Shown here: positions 1-11,117 of the stretch, piece after piece | Layout: the number at the start of each line of letters is the position of its first letter | Numbering within the stretch: position 1 is the stretch's first letter | Assembly (NCBI GenBank): GCA_037157565.1 | Contig: JAZHRO010000056.1 | Span: 31,619,501-31,683,500 of the forward strand | Direction of reading: 5' to 3' | DNA: 64,000 nucleotides | Source of the DNA: Thalassia testudinum | Lineage: Eukaryota; Streptophyta; Magnoliopsida; Alismatales; Hydrocharitaceae | Notes under the pieces: generated by a model | Databases searched by the model: none | The model's input: the letters and a program-made list of their open reading frames with translations, nothing else | What the model was told of the DNA's origin: nothing | Program-made: the position numbers and the translations under genes

Positions 1-1141
1 GAGTGGTAGATGTTGTGTACAGCCTCCCTTCTTGTGGGCGGGTGCACGTATGTGCTTTGAGGTGCAAAGGTGGATTTGTGTAGATGATGAGTGATGTCTT
101 CCACCTTCTTCTCGATAATGGAGACCTTGTCCAATTGACTGGCTACCAACTCCAGATCAATGGATAAGGAAAGGCCTCGAGATTCATGTACCCCCCAATT
201 ATTTGTCAATGCGTGGGTGGACATCCGGTCATACGCATCCAGCGACTCATTGTTCAAGGAGTCCTCGCACATGTTTTCAAGAATCTCCCAGATCGTGTCC
301 TCATGTTGACCCATGATTCTACCACCACAGGTTTCATTAACAAAAAGCTTGATGTCCTCACAGAATCCGTGGTAAAAGGATTGGACTTGTTCCCACTTCG
401 AAACTCCATGATGGGGGCACTTACGCATGAGATCCAGGAAGCGATCCCATGCCTCATGTAGAGATTCTTCCACTCCTTGGGAGAAGTGTGTGATTTGGTG
501 CTGCATCGTATTTGTATGACCAATGTGGAAGAATTTTTGCAAGAAGGTTGCTTAAAGTTCTCCCCACGTGTTGATCATGTTTGGTTGAGTCTGAAACTAG
601 TGAGCGGCTTTGTCAGCCAGAGAGAATGAGAAGAGCATTAAGAGTAATCCGTCTAGATTCTGTACATCTACCCAAAAATGTGGGCCAGATGTTTTAGGTT
701 TTTGATGTCCTGGAAATGATCCTTGGAGTTCAAGCCATGAAATTTTGGGGTCATATGAAGCATGATAGGCTTGAGATCTACCTCAGGTCCTCCCATGGGA
801 ATGTTGATTCGGGGTTCGATCTCCACCGCTGTGGGATTATAATGATCTCGCATTTGAGGACGTGGCGATGGGTTGATGGTGGCATTGATTCAATTTCAGA
901 AATCACGGAATTGTTGCTCAAGATTAGGTTGATCTCCTTTGTGATCCATAGCTGATAAAGGGGAAGTAGGGTCTGAATCAGAAGATATGTCAATGTGATC
1001 AGGTTGTTGCACAAACACAGAAGTCAAGGCTCGACCTCGACGAGAGTGAATAGCTAATGGAGGCCTCAAGGATGATCTTAAGGACCTCCTCCCAAATATG
1101 CATCGATGGAGTAGATGAGGGATAGTAGGTGATGGACCCAA
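1..1141 (-). pseudogene. Element A: decayed Athila-type gag (5' part)
   Basis: Reading the minus strand from about 1141 down to 1 gives a gag polyprotein in several frames with stops. Recognisable pieces are a segment at 668-853 (GGPEVDLKPIMLHMTPKFHG), and one near 340-540 containing ESLHEAWDRFLDLMRKCPHH and SKWEQVQSFYHGF. The second matches in layout the M-element gag in this window ([22 protein letters not shown]). Such gag proteins form the virus-like particle that packages element RNA. The frame is broken around 890, 665 and 560, so no full protein can be made. The gene continues left of the window, and its LTR end and PBS lie to the right at 2053-2074. Assignment to gag of an Athila-group element is secure; exact limits are not. 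Confidence 0.8.
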
Positions 1142-2052
1142 TCAAGACACCCAAAAATTTGGGATGACTATAAAGGTTCGGGCCAGATGATACCCCTTAG
1201 TCAGAAAGCCATTGACCTGAGAATTACCTGGCCAGCCAGAGAGGGAGAGTCCCGTGAAGACCCCTACACGGTAGAGCACCCCCACAAGTTACAGGGTTTC
1301 CCCCACCCAACCTCTCTTGTCACCAAGGATCCAAGCAGACCAGAATGGGGACTTGACCTCTTAAGTCAACCAATTTTAGATTAAGAGCAAAGGTGCTTAT
1401 GATTTCACTTGAACTTTAAAATGTTTTTGTGAAAAGTGACCTAATTTGATGATTGGTTAACCCAACAAGGTGGGTCAACTTCACCTGTTTTGTCCTTTAA
1501 AAAATTTAGGTCCCTTTTTTAGTGTTCAAATAAAATTAAGAGCCTGAGTTTAGGGTTTTCTTGAATAGATCAATTTAAACAAGGTTTAGGCACACACTGT
1601 TTGAGAAGGTCAATTCTTAATTAAGAAAGTGTGTCTCTAAAACCCTAAACTAAAAACCCTAATTGGCTCTTGATTGGTCCAATTTAATTCGTCCAAATGT
1701 GGTACCTAGGGCTCAAGCAAGAAGGTGATAGCCCTAGATACCTTAAAATCCTACGTAGGTGCACAAATAAGGGTTTGGATGTTCTCTAAACAGAATGTAA
1801 CAAATCAAGCAACTTGATGATTAATTTAAGAATAGAATGCAAGTTGAACCTAATTGATTTGTTCTCTTTTTTAGCTTGTTCAGAATCAGTGGCTTAGGAA
1901 AAATTGGATGGAGTTCACCTGCCCCTGGAGTGCTTTGATGTGAGGCTTGATCTTCCTCCAATGAATCCCTGAAACAGATCATAGACAAAAGGAGATAGAG
2001 CAAGTTAGTACCAAATCAGATATTGCAATCAACAGATCGAATTGCTTGTTGC
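1142..2052 (-). other. Element A: untranslated leader between PBS and gag
   Basis: This stretch holds no convincing ORF. Its reverse complement at about 1180-1390 aligns almost base for base with the leader of element E at about 14635-14815 (shared words include GGGTGGGGGAAACCCTGTAA and CTCTACCGTGTAGGGGTCTT). That makes A, or a close relative, the likely autonomous parent of E. The CCCTAAA-like words at 1500-1660 are scattered and do not form a telomeric array. Confidence 0.7.
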
Positions 2053-2070
2053 TCCCCAACAACGTTGGCA
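2053..2070 (-). other. Element A: primer-binding site (degenerate)
   Basis: The reverse complement reads TGCCAACGTTGTTGGGGA, a degenerate relative of the tRNA-Asp-type PBS TGGCGCCGTTGCCGGGGA seen in E. It sits 3 nt inside the end of the A LTR, the normal position for a PBS. Confidence 0.55.
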
Positions 2071-2607
2071 AAATGTTAGTCACTCTGAATCAGGTTTTAA
2101 AATCAATACGTGTAGTATAGGTTGAATCAGTGCGAAAAATAAATAGAATTTATTACTCGAATAAGAGTCCGAGGTCAAACACAAGGAGCAATTGGCAAAA
2201 TGTTTCTCAAAATTGCAATTCAAACAAATATATGAGCCATAGAATTCCAAGTAATAATGATATATAAATGAAAGCATATGTCAAATAGTGCAAAAAGAAT
2301 GGGGTAAAATAGTGATTTGATTCACCAATTACCCCTCACAATTATATCAAATATTTCAATAGTACTAAGCAACTAAATTCCACGTAGGATGAATGCACAG
2401 TGCACACCCTTCAGAGACCAGACAATGTAATTCTAAACCAGACGGCTTAACTGTCTAATTGCTACAGTGCCAAGAGGTCACCCTTCCTCTTCCCTCTTCT
2501 TCTGCCTCCTTAAACTCCAGAGAAGGCATAGCACAGGGCTCAACAACACCAGCAGAGGCAAAGGCCTCCCTTGGATATCACACGTGTTGAGAAGAGGGCA
2601 ACAGAGC

Positions 2608-2780
2608 AAAACCCCCCCTCTCCTCTCTTTTTCTCTTCTTCCTCTCTCAGAACTAGCAAACTAGACCAAACCTAGGTATCCAGGTTAACGGACTAGCCCA
2701 GACCCGTGAGACGTGAGCGCAAGTGAGGGCATGTGTATGCACGTGTGTGCGGGGACCTCACACCCTGTGCGTGCTGAGGC
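2608..2780 (-). ncRNA. Candidate Pol III transcript of A LTR
   Basis: Predicted RNA of 173 nt, from GCCTCAG (5' G at 2780) to the first TTTT (2608-2611) inside GGTTTTGCTC. The 5' part can fold a GTGTG/CACAC stem around AGGTCCCC. The tract before the terminator is purine-rich. Prediction rests on the promoter layout shared with B, E and H; there is no expression evidence. Confidence 0.35.
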
Positions 2781-2833
2781 AATGTGGCAGAAGAAGAAAT
2801 TTAATTGAGTTGCTCATGGGCTTTGGCGCTTTC

Positions 2834-2844
2834 CGATGTGGGAC
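2834..2844 (-). promoter_or_regulatory. USE (snRNA-type upstream element) in A LTR
   Basis: The reverse complement is GTCCCACATCG, an exact match to the plant snRNA gene USE consensus RTCCCACATCG. The sequence 24 nt downstream (CTCAATTAAATTT) is a poor TATA. A GCCTCAG box lies 54 nt downstream. Confidence 0.6.
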
Positions 2845-3451
2845 TAAGTTGTCCCCTGTTCTTCGCAGCGCAGCAACAGTGGATAACGCCACCAATTGAA
2901 GGCAAAGGCGTGGCTATGGTCTTCAATCCAAGACCTGGGAAGAGTCCTAGAGATGCTTCACGTCGCTTGGGCATGGAATTGGTGAAGAACATGGCCGCAA
3001 GAGCTTGAATGACATCGGAGATGGAGGCGATGGCGACGAAGCTCCGGTGGTAACCTCAAACCATGAACATGGGCTAAACGCCCTAATTAGTATGCTTAGA
3101 AGGTTCGCCGGACAATGGTGAGAGCAGCGGTGGCCATGGTTTGGTGTATATGCGTGTGTGGAGGGCTGAAAGTGATGCGAATGAGGTCAGAAGGTGGGTG
3201 TGTTCAACAGGGAGGTAGAGGGTGTTAAACCCTAAATTTCTTTAGGGCTTTTGGAGGGTGAGTCATGGCATAGGTTTTGGATCGGTTGGCAAAGCGGATG
3301 GAGTTGTGGAGCAGTGGAGATGCTTCGCTGGAGATGTGGCCAGAGTAGAGGACGATGATGGTGTCAAAGGCGTAGCAGCGATTGTGCATGTGGCTGGATT
3401 CGCATCGACGATCGCAGCCTAATGGCGCAAAAATTGACTCAATCCGACATC

Positions 3452-4338
3452 TGTAGCAACCCCTACAAAGGAAAGAAGATAAACGGCCTAGATCGCACCA
3501 CGTGGAACTATCCAGGCCACCCATGGGTGTACATGCATCACCGCATGCACGTAGCGCTTGGGCACGCATAGCGCGCGCATGGGGCACGTGAGCTAGAGCT
3601 TTATCGATGCTTGTGGTGGAACTTCAGCAACATTTATGGTTGTCACTAAATGTCCTATGTACGAAATGGATTCTTTCATCCACTATAAAAGGAACACTAC
3701 CCCTCCCATTCTTCTTTATCTCTTCCTTTCTTTCCCTCACCACTTCCAAGGCTCTTGAGAGAGCTTGACCCAAGCCTAAGACCCTGCTCTAGAGTAGAAA
3801 ACCAAATATTTTTCCCAACTCTCATCTCCATTGATGTAGCATCCCATGGTCGTCATCTCATCACTTCGAGAAGTAGATCCTCGCCGTGACGTCGTCTCGT
3901 CCCACCCTCCATCCTCCGACGCCATTCTCCTTCGTTCCGCTCCTCACCACCTTCGTCCAGGAGCCATCAAAGCGACCGTTGAGGGGGATTCTTCTCACCA
4001 CTCTCTATCTTTTCACTTTCTAGTGTAGTTTTTCACTTTCTATCTGTAGCAAACATTTATCTAGATAAAAATATTGATATTTTTTCCCTCTCCCTTTCTT
4101 ACTTTGCAAGTAGATTAGCAAGATAACTATGTTGTCGACCTGATCTCTTATTTTATAAAAATTCCAAAAAAATAATAAAAGATATAAAACAGCAAAAAGA
4201 AATATAACCGAAAGTGCGGATTTCAAAATCAAATGTTTACCTCCCCGTGTTCGACCCGGGACTCCCTTTTGAGTTTCGGTTATAAATTTTATCTAGTTAG
4301 CAGATTTATACACACTACTGCTCGAGTGAAACTATCAC
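3452..4338 (+). repeat. LTR K (plus strand), 5' part only
   Basis: It begins TGTAGCAACCCCTACA, with a short inverted repeat TGTAG/CTACA at the tip. A TATA box is at 3684-3690 (CTATAAAAGG context). Near its end it has the typical pre-PBS end motif of these LTRs (CCTCCCCGTGTTCGACCCGGG, 4240-4262), so it reads on the plus strand. It is interrupted at 4338 by the minus-strand LTR of B. No PBS follows, so the rest should lie beyond B, outside the window. I see no gene in it. Confidence 0.6.
3684..3690 (+). promoter_or_regulatory. TATA box of LTR K
   Basis: TATAAAA lies about 230 nt inside the LTR and is followed by a C/T-rich leader, as expected for a Pol II start near 3715. Confidence 0.5.
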
Positions 4339-4835
4339 TGTTTAAGAAATACATGGTAGTATAGTACAAAATCACTCAAATCTTTTAAATTTATATGCTC
4401 AGATTCAGGAAATAGAGTCTAAGGTCGTTCACAGGAAGTAAAAATGCAATTTAAATTCACCAATCTCAAGAAATATAAGCAATGAAAAGTAATGATTAAG
4501 CACAATGATACTTCAATAAAATCAGAATAACAGTACAAAAAAGATAGGGTTAAAATGATGATTTGAATCACCAAATTAATCCTTAAATTTAAGGCTCACA
4601 ACCACTTAAATATTTGAATAGTAATAGCATCAAGTATCTCAGCAATTATCAAAACCAAGCACAGAAGTAGCCAATCAGTCGTCAGAGCTAAGGCACAGAC
4701 ACCTTAAACCTTCACGCCTCAGAGGAGCCAAGGAACAACAACAATAGAGGAGCACAAGGCTCACAAGTGCAAGGCACGAGGGCCTCACAAATCCTTCAGC
4801 GGCTAAGTCCTGAGAGTAGAGGAGGACTTATGAGC

Positions 4836-5006
4836 AAAACCCACCCCCTCTCTCTCTGATTCTCTTTCTTCTCTATCAATTCAAACCTGAGTGAACAGTA
4901 CCGGGTAATCAGTAAATGGTCAGAGCTCCAGACCCGCTTGTAGGGTGTAGTGGCTGAGGAGTAAGCGCACATACGGTGAGTGGGACCTCACCCCATGTGC
5001 TGAGGC
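4836..5006 (-). ncRNA. Candidate Pol III transcript of B LTR
   Basis: Predicted RNA of 171 nt from GCCTCAG (G at 5006) to the first TTTT (4836-4839) in GGTTTTGCTC. A GGTGAG/CTCACC stem with loop GTCCCA lies at the 5' end. The promoter is the USE at 5061-5071 with CATAATT exactly 24 nt away. No expression evidence is available. Confidence 0.4.
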
Positions 5007-5060
5007 GAATAACTAAGAGCGAAAATTACAATTATGCACTGCTAGAGCTCTTGTCATCTA

Positions 5061-5071
5061 CGATGTGGGAC
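5061..5071 (-). promoter_or_regulatory. USE in B LTR
   Basis: The reverse complement GTCCCACATCG matches the USE consensus exactly. It is followed by 24 nt and CATAATT (TATA-like). GCCTCAG lies 55 nt downstream. Confidence 0.65.
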
Positions 5072-5950
5072 TGTGTTCCCACTGTTCTTCACAATGCAGT
5101 AGCAGGAGATGAAGCTTTGAATTGGAGGCAAAGTCATGGCTACATTGTTTAATTGAGGTCCCAGAAGAGCACTTGGTAGTTGTCCGGAGCGCTTGGAGGT
5201 GGATTCACAAGCGATTGAGGCTGGAGAACTACAGTCAAGGTCAGAGAAGTCTAGGGCGGTGGCAATGCTCTAGAGATGACCTAAAAAGAAGATGGCCTCT
5301 TGGCCACGTCAAGAAGTCGGGGTCGCCGTGTGAAGGCTAACGTGGTGGTGGTGGTTTTAGGGTGTGTGGGTGTATGCAGTGGTCAGGAGACGTCGAGGAA
5401 AGAGTGCGATGGAGGTCGAGTTCGGTGCCATGTGTGTCTGGCAAATCCTGTCAATTTCCTGAGGGGTTTTGGTCATAAGGACATGGTGAAGCTTTTGAGA
5501 CTGATAGGGAGTAGTTTGCTCCGATGAAGTGGTTTCGCGAGGTCGCCAGTGGTACATCGGAGACGTGGAAGATGATGGTGGCATGGGCGTAAAAGTGTGC
5601 TAATGTGGATGTTGAGTGTGTGAATCGGGCCAGAGGGAGATGAGGAGTCAAACGAAGGAGGTTGCAGACAACGAGTGGCGGAGGCGACGCTGGCTATGAT
5701 TGGCTGGTGTTGAGGCGAAGGAAGATCCGTGGAGAACGACAATGTCTGAAGGGAGAGGAAGCCCCTCGCAAGTATGGCGAGGTCCGGACAAGGCTGGGGA
5801 ACAAAAACCTGCTGCCTATATTACGTGACAGTAGGCGAGGAGATAGGAGGGAGAAGGTCCCTGGAGATGAGTTTGGAGCCAGTCGGAGGTGGAGAACGTG
5901 GAGGATTTCTAGGCCTAGAACTCGCTGAGTTTGGCTTTGCGTTGGAGGTG

Positions 5951-5959
5951 CTTTTATAG
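5951..5959 (-). promoter_or_regulatory. Pol II TATA box of B LTR
   Basis: The reverse complement CTATAAAAG stands in a GGAGGTGCTTTTATAG context shared with H at 43575-43583. Confidence 0.55.
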
Positions 5960-6878
5960 AGCTTCAGGCAAGCTTTTAAGCTTGGAAACAAGCTTGAGAG
6001 GCTCAAATTTTCAAGAAAAGTGATCCCTAAAATCCAAGAGTTTGCATGAGCTTCACAAGGAGAATTGGAGTCCAAGACTTGGTTCAGACAATTAGGGACA
6101 TCCTCATGACCATCCCTTCCAAATTTGGAAGGGATTAGTCGAGAAATCAGGGAGATTCCCTTGATGGAAGGTCGACTCCTTTGGGTTCACACCTGCCATG
6201 GTGGAAGGGACCCTTTTGTGATGAAGACAACAAAGTTGGGGGCTATTTTGAATTAATTTTAAAGTTAGGGGCCTAGATGTGAAGAATAGAGTTTTAAAGG
6301 CTTAGAATGCAAACTAGGTCAAGATGAACTCTGATTGGGCTCAAATTTTGTTACAAACCTAATTTAGATGCAAGGAATCTATTGGTCAAGTTGGATTTGA
6401 CTTTTGACTAAGTTTGACTGGCAATTTGCACAGAAATCCAAATTAGGGTAGAATTGTGTTTGTGACTCTATTTGAGGTCAACATAGGTTCCAAAGGTCAA
6501 ATCAAGGATACCAAGCCTCATCGAATATTTTTATATGAATTTTATGCTGACCAGAACCTCTATAATTTAAGTAGGTCTGAAATTAGGGTTTTGGGTGCTG
6601 TATTGGTTCTAAAAATGCGTGAAACCCTGTTTCTATCAGCATAGACCCACTTATTAGATTTTAATGCTCATTTGACCTTTATTTCACCCCTGGAAAACCC
6701 CTTGGTTATTCTATGTTCATGATATGCTGTTAAAATTATAGAATTAACCCTAGTTTCCTGTTCTCTTCTCAAAATAACCTGAAGTGGAGTTATAACCCTC
6801 AGAAGGTTATGTAGGAGCATTTATCTTTTAAACCTGACTAAAAGTTGTTAGTTAGGGCCTATGATGGTGTTCCCATCA

Positions 6879-6916
6879 TACCCCCATGCCTAGTTTTTGC
6901 TAGTCCATTAGCAAAA
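6879..6916 (-). other. Element B: polypurine tract and pre-PPT hairpin
   Basis: On the minus strand a stem-loop with arms TTTTGCTA and TAGCAAAA (6895-6916) is followed by ACTAGGCATGGGGGTA directly against the LTR. The purine tract primes plus-strand DNA synthesis. The same hairpin-PPT pair borders the 3' LTR of E, F, G, H and M. Confidence 0.8.
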
Positions 6917-7741
6917 TCCTATGGATCAAATCAGGTCTCTAGGTCGAATGTAACCGTTAGGATGCCTTACTAAGCTGCACTCTAGAAATCAAATCAGAAT
7001 ACCAACAATAGCCCTAATGGTACTCAAGTATCAATCAAGATCTAGACCTGACCAACTTCACCCTTAGTCTACCGCGAAGGTTTCTAAGGCCTGCAAAAAC
7101 TACCCATAGGCTCGTTGACCCCAATGATTAAAGCACTCGTGCATAAACGTAACATGTCTAAGTTTAATTTGCCAATGCATTTTTGTAAGAGAGAGATAGA
7201 GAAGAATTTCCATTTGGAGAGTTTTCTCTCTTTACTTTTTATTTTTCCCTAAATCCAGTCTCGAATTGGCCCTAAACATCGTCTGTATCAGATTCCTTAT
7301 CTCGATCATCAACCCTTGAAGGGTCCCTGGCTTTCGATGCTTCGAGATAGCATCGCCCATGGCAACCCCTAGAACCTTGGCTTTCGACACTTCTAGATAG
7401 TGCTACCCATGGAGTTCTATAGCTAAATTCAAGCTCTGGCAATCGACATTTCGGGATAATCTTGCCCATGGTACCTAAATCAGCACAAGGTGCATAAATG
7501 CCCTTAGTAGGATATTTAGATATCCTAGGAGACAACCACCAAGGAGATGATATGTTATTACGCATCTTTGAGGGGAATTTCCTACCTCTCCGTGCTGGGA
7601 ACTCGTCCAATCAACTTGTGTTGTCGAGCCACTCCTAAGCTAGATTTTCGAGATGGCTTTTCAGAATGGAACATTTTTGGTAGGTTTTTTCTTTATTAAC
7701 CACACTGAAACAGACATAGTGTGTGATTTTGGGTGCTTAGG
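6917..7741 (-). other. Element B: 3' untranslated region, outer part
   Basis: There is no ORF of note. On the minus strand it carries three units of a CCATGG...CTCGAAG...CGAAAGCCAGGG repeat (7324-7472), and a palindrome AGGATATTTAGATATCCT at 7509-7526. Both are shared with E and H, and in weaker form with M. It is broken at 7741 by a solo LTR. Confidence 0.75.
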
Positions 7742-10074
7742 TGATGGAAGCCATTCTCACGCATTTGAAAGTCATCGGAAATCATAGTATAGTCATGCAA
7801 AAACATTCGTTGAAAAATGAATTTGTAAAAATAATGAGACTTGAGTCCCGGTCGCTGGTCTCTAGGAGGCGTTTGTTCAAATCTGAAATCGATCTTCTAT
7901 CACTCTACTTTATTTAAAATCACATGCCGGTTTCCAATCTTCGAATTAAAACTTCACCACTTCTATTATGAATTTTGATTACGTGCGTGTGTGTTAGATA
8001 GATAACAAAAGTGAAAGTGTGAGTTTCGGTGCGCACAATTCTAGTTACGTGGTGGCTATTTACAGAAAATGCATCTATAGTTAGGTTTTCTATATTTTTC
8101 GGAAATGACATGCTTGTTGCAAAAAATATATATAAATGAAAAATAGGCAACTTGAATCACGCAGAAAAGATGGCAACCAATAAGCTCATGGTGATTTCAA
8201 AGATAGAGATATATATAAAAATGTATCTTTTATTCATTCATTCAGAGAAGTGTTTGCAACATGGAATGTAGAGGAAAGCTTGTATAGAAATGCTTAAAAA
8301 TGTAAATCTAGCCACCAGAAAATGATCGCATACAGAAATCTATGGGGGGATTTTGCTTGCATCATTGGGGGAGAATAAGGACTACACTACTAAGCAATAA
8401 ATGGAATCGGTAAATGTAAAGAGCTAGCTACTAATCTATCAGAAAGTGAGGGCATTCAGAGGTGGGCTTTGATGGCCTTGGAGTAGTTGAGAGGAGAATG
8501 AGGAGTGGCCAATGGAGCTTAGGCCAGCCCTTGGAGAGAGGTTGGTGGAGTGATCCAGCATCCTGGCATGGAGATGGTGTCCTCCATGGTGGTTCTCAAC
8601 TCGTGGAAGTGGAGTGGAGATGGAAGTGGCTAGCCTAACTGGAGGTGAATGTGAATGGAGCCAAGTGTGTGGATGGGTGCAAATGGCCACCCCTTAGGTC
8701 TTTTTATAGACCTAAGGGAGACTCTCTAGAGAAGTGTGGAACTCTCTAGAGAGGGTCCCATGAGTGGCTGGCCAAGAGAGAGAGAGGTGGTTTCTTAGAT
8801 CCACCATTTGTGGATCTAAGAATTGAATGCCTCTTGCTTGCTAAATTTGGCAAACAAGAGTTGGTGCCACATGAAGAGAGTTATAGAAAACTCTAGAGGA
8901 GTGTGTGTGCGTGAATGAGTGTGTGTGTGTGTGTGTGTGGTCGTGCCCTAGGTGGCTAAGAGGTATAGGTTAGGTCCTAAGGGGTTTAGGTAGGTGTATG
9001 CCTTGAATTAGGGTTGCAAACCCTAATTGCTAAGGGGATTTTGTAGTTAAACTTAACCCAAATTTAATTGAATGAGTGTGAACCTAATTGAGAGTGAAAT
9101 AACTCAATTAGGTTTAGTTTAGGTCAATTGGACTCTCACTAAATCCAATTGGACTTGTATGGGTTGAGATCTGAGCTCAATTGGACTCAATGAGTCCAAT
9201 TGACTTAGGTGATGGTAATTGACTTTGATCTAAGTCAATTGGGTTTACTGAGGACCTAATTAGGTCCTTAGGGAGGTCAAGGGGTGATGTACTAGGGTTA
9301 GGGTACCTTAATTTAGGTTCCTATGATATTAGAATTTGGTATAGGGAGCTAAAGATCCAAGATTAAGGCTTGAACCCCAAAACAGGAACTGGAGAGCAGT
9401 TCCAGATGTCGAAAAACAGGATCAGACAACTTATACTAAAAAATTAGAAGTCCAGACTTCAGTTCTGGATGTCTAATCTGAGTCAGGGGGAATTCTAGGT
9501 TCTATTTTGGGTATTCTGTAGAAATTGGACGTCTAACAAAGTGTATGGACGTCCAATAACACTGCAGAAGTGGGTTTGAGGTGTGCGGGAGTTGGCTAAG
9601 GGTTCTGGGCATCCTCAAATTCATCTGGACATCCAGATAAGGGTTGGAATTAGGGTTTTACGGTTTCCTAGGGTGTGGTGACCTAATCTAAGGGTGGCTA
9701 AGGCTTGGGGAAGTCTCTAGGCTATCCTATGGCTAGGATGGACCTAAGCTCTTCACATTTTACTGCTTTATTCCTACTTAATAAAATAGCATACCTTAAC
9801 TCCCTTACATTATTATTCACTACATCTAATCGAGGTCTTCTACTCCAGCTCGACTGCAACACCCATTATTCTTGATCCAACTTTAGATCCAGCTTCTTTA
9901 TTGCCTACAATTGACATAATGCACTTAATTAGCACATTATAACATTATTTTATGCATAGCTAAAGTAAAGCAGTAAAGATGCAGATAATGCTTATGCATG
10001 CATGAGTTACCCTACCTTCTGCTAAGTTCAAGCCTAATTTAGGTCAGCTAAGACCTATGATTGCTGCACAATCA
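7742..10074 (-). repeat. Solo LTR of family F (F1)
   Basis: TG at 7742 and CA at 10074 enclose 2333 bp, flanked by exact 5-bp duplications TTAGG (7737-7741 and 10075-10079). The sequence on both sides is continuous element B 3' UTR, so this is one LTR left by recombination. Orientation is minus: the tip hairpin GATTG/CAATC is at the right end, and the element-end motif GGTCGCTGGTCTCTAGGAGG near 7850. It contains a TATA inside a perfect inverted repeat (8691-8718) and a (GT)n run near 8918-8938. Related LTRs are 25901-28034 and 33311-35457. Confidence 0.9.
8691..8718 (-). promoter_or_regulatory. TATA box inside an 11-bp inverted repeat (F1)
   Basis: Arms CCCTTAGGTCT and AGACCTAAGGG flank TTTTAT, so the minus-strand CTATAAAAAG TATA lies in the loop. 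Identical arms occur at 26664-26691 and 34080-34107. Confidence 0.65.
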
Positions 10075-10079
10075 TTAGG

Positions 10080-10827
10080 TCACCAAGTCCCACAAACCAA
10101 AGGGCAAGCAACAAGGCCGAATAATCCCTAAGCCTTAAACCTACTACATCAGCCTCGTACTTTCCTCAACCTCTTGAGGATTAATCCAGATCTTAACAAA
10201 TACGTGAGTGTTTAAACCCAAAAATAGATCCAAGAGGCCTAAGGTCAGTACTCATCACTAATCTCATAAGTTTTACCCTTCTAGGTCTTAATTCATCATC
10301 CAATCCAAACTAGAAGTTAGGTTGGTTCCATACTCAATTTTTAGGGACTAATTCATTTTTTTTCTTTTTGTTTGCTCCTTTTTTCTATTTTTCTTTTCTT
10401 TTCTTCTTCTCTTTTCATTTAGTTTAAAAATGACCTCTCCTTTCCTCTTTTCTCCTCTTTTCTTTTTATTGATACACTTCCATGCATTGATTTTCATAGC
10501 ATTTTGCACTTTAATACACCCCTATGCCTAAGATTTGTAATATCCTCATTGTAAATTAGGTGGGTTCGAGTTCAATTCAGATCGTACATTAGAACAGGTG
10601 GGTAGTGAATGGGTCAAAGTGACTGTTGCAGATGATTTCTAGCTCTAATACAAGTATCAAAGCTGGAGTTAGCTATTTTAATCGACAAACCCTAAAGTGT
10701 AATATGAATTCAGCAAATGAATATGTCAGGAAGGTTTCAGACTTTTTAAAGATGTCGGGTTGCCTCCCGTTAAGCGCTAAGTTTAATGCCATCAACTGGG
10801 TGCAATGAAGCTCAGGGAGAATGGAGA
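10080..10827 (-). other. Element B: 3' untranslated region, inner part
   Basis: On the minus strand it holds, after pol, the motif GCGCTTAACGGGAGGCAACC (10758-10777). Next come the pair ACAATGAGGATATT and CTTAGGCATAGGGGTG (10518-10553), an A-rich run, and CCTCAAGAGGTTGAGGAA (10163-10180). The same modules appear in the same order in E and, with changes, in H and M. No gene lies here. Confidence 0.7.
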
Positions 10828-11117
10828 TCAAAAGATACTGCATCCAAATTTCGTGTCGGTGAGTTTGAAGAATGGTTTGAGTCTCTGACCATTCAGAACA
10901 AAATGTTCAGATTCATCGCTGAGTTCACTAATTTCGTCTGCTCCATGTCCAAAAACTTGTCTCATAAGGAATGGTTCAATCCATTTTGATCTGAGTTTTC
11001 CTAGGAAGAGTTTGAGTTTGGCATCGAAGAGTAACACCTTCTATTTAGGGTGGAAGGATTTTCGTGAAATGTGCTTGTCATGGAAAGCTTTCACCCACTC
11101 TTTGTAAATTCGCGAGT
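10828..11117 (-). pseudogene. Element B: integrase C-terminal end
   Basis: The minus strand encodes the integrase tail, with KLKLFLGKLRSKW, a GPF/Y-like region (here EPF) and FVLNGQRLKPFF. These correspond to [17 protein letters not shown] and [11 protein letters not shown] in the intact M protein. It is the continuation of the integrase core at 20964-21578, separated by insertion of element E. The E target site CGAGT lies at 11113-11117. The frame has a stop just upstream of 11037. It ends where M pol ends relative to the domain, so the pol stop of B lies here. Confidence 0.8.

Larger units (their letters stand above)
2074..3451 (-). repeat. Element A: 5' LTR, truncated by LTR K
   Basis: The LTR end starts with TG at 2074, just outside the PBS. 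It has the same end layout as the B and H LTRs: a ...TTTATTACTCGAAT... motif followed by GTCCGAGGTCAAACACA, around 2145-2185. It carries the USE/TATA unit at 2834-2844. About 1.2 kb of the upstream (U3) part expected from B and H is missing where plus-strand LTR K begins at 3452. The bases before K are ACATC. Confidence 0.75.
4339..6878 (-). repeat. Element B: 3' LTR
   Basis: TG at 4339 and CA at 6878 bound a 2540-bp LTR. It is read on the minus strand because the PPT lies at its right edge. The minus strand starts TGATGGGAACACCATCATAGG, a GATGG/CCATC hairpin. A Pol II TATA (CTATAAAAGC) lies at 5951-5959. The USE unit is at 5061-5071 and an element-end motif AGGTCGTTCACAGGAAG near 4422. Its sequence is similar in order to A (2074-3451) and H (41784-44537), so the three belong to one LTR superfamily. 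Confidence 0.85.

Noticed and set aside
1500..1660. CCCTAAA-like words resembling plant telomere repeats
   Set aside because: Words are scattered and mixed with other sequence, with no tandem array.
3225..3587. 120-codon minus-strand frame with several cysteines
   Set aside because: It crosses the junction between the A LTR and LTR K, so it cannot be an original gene.
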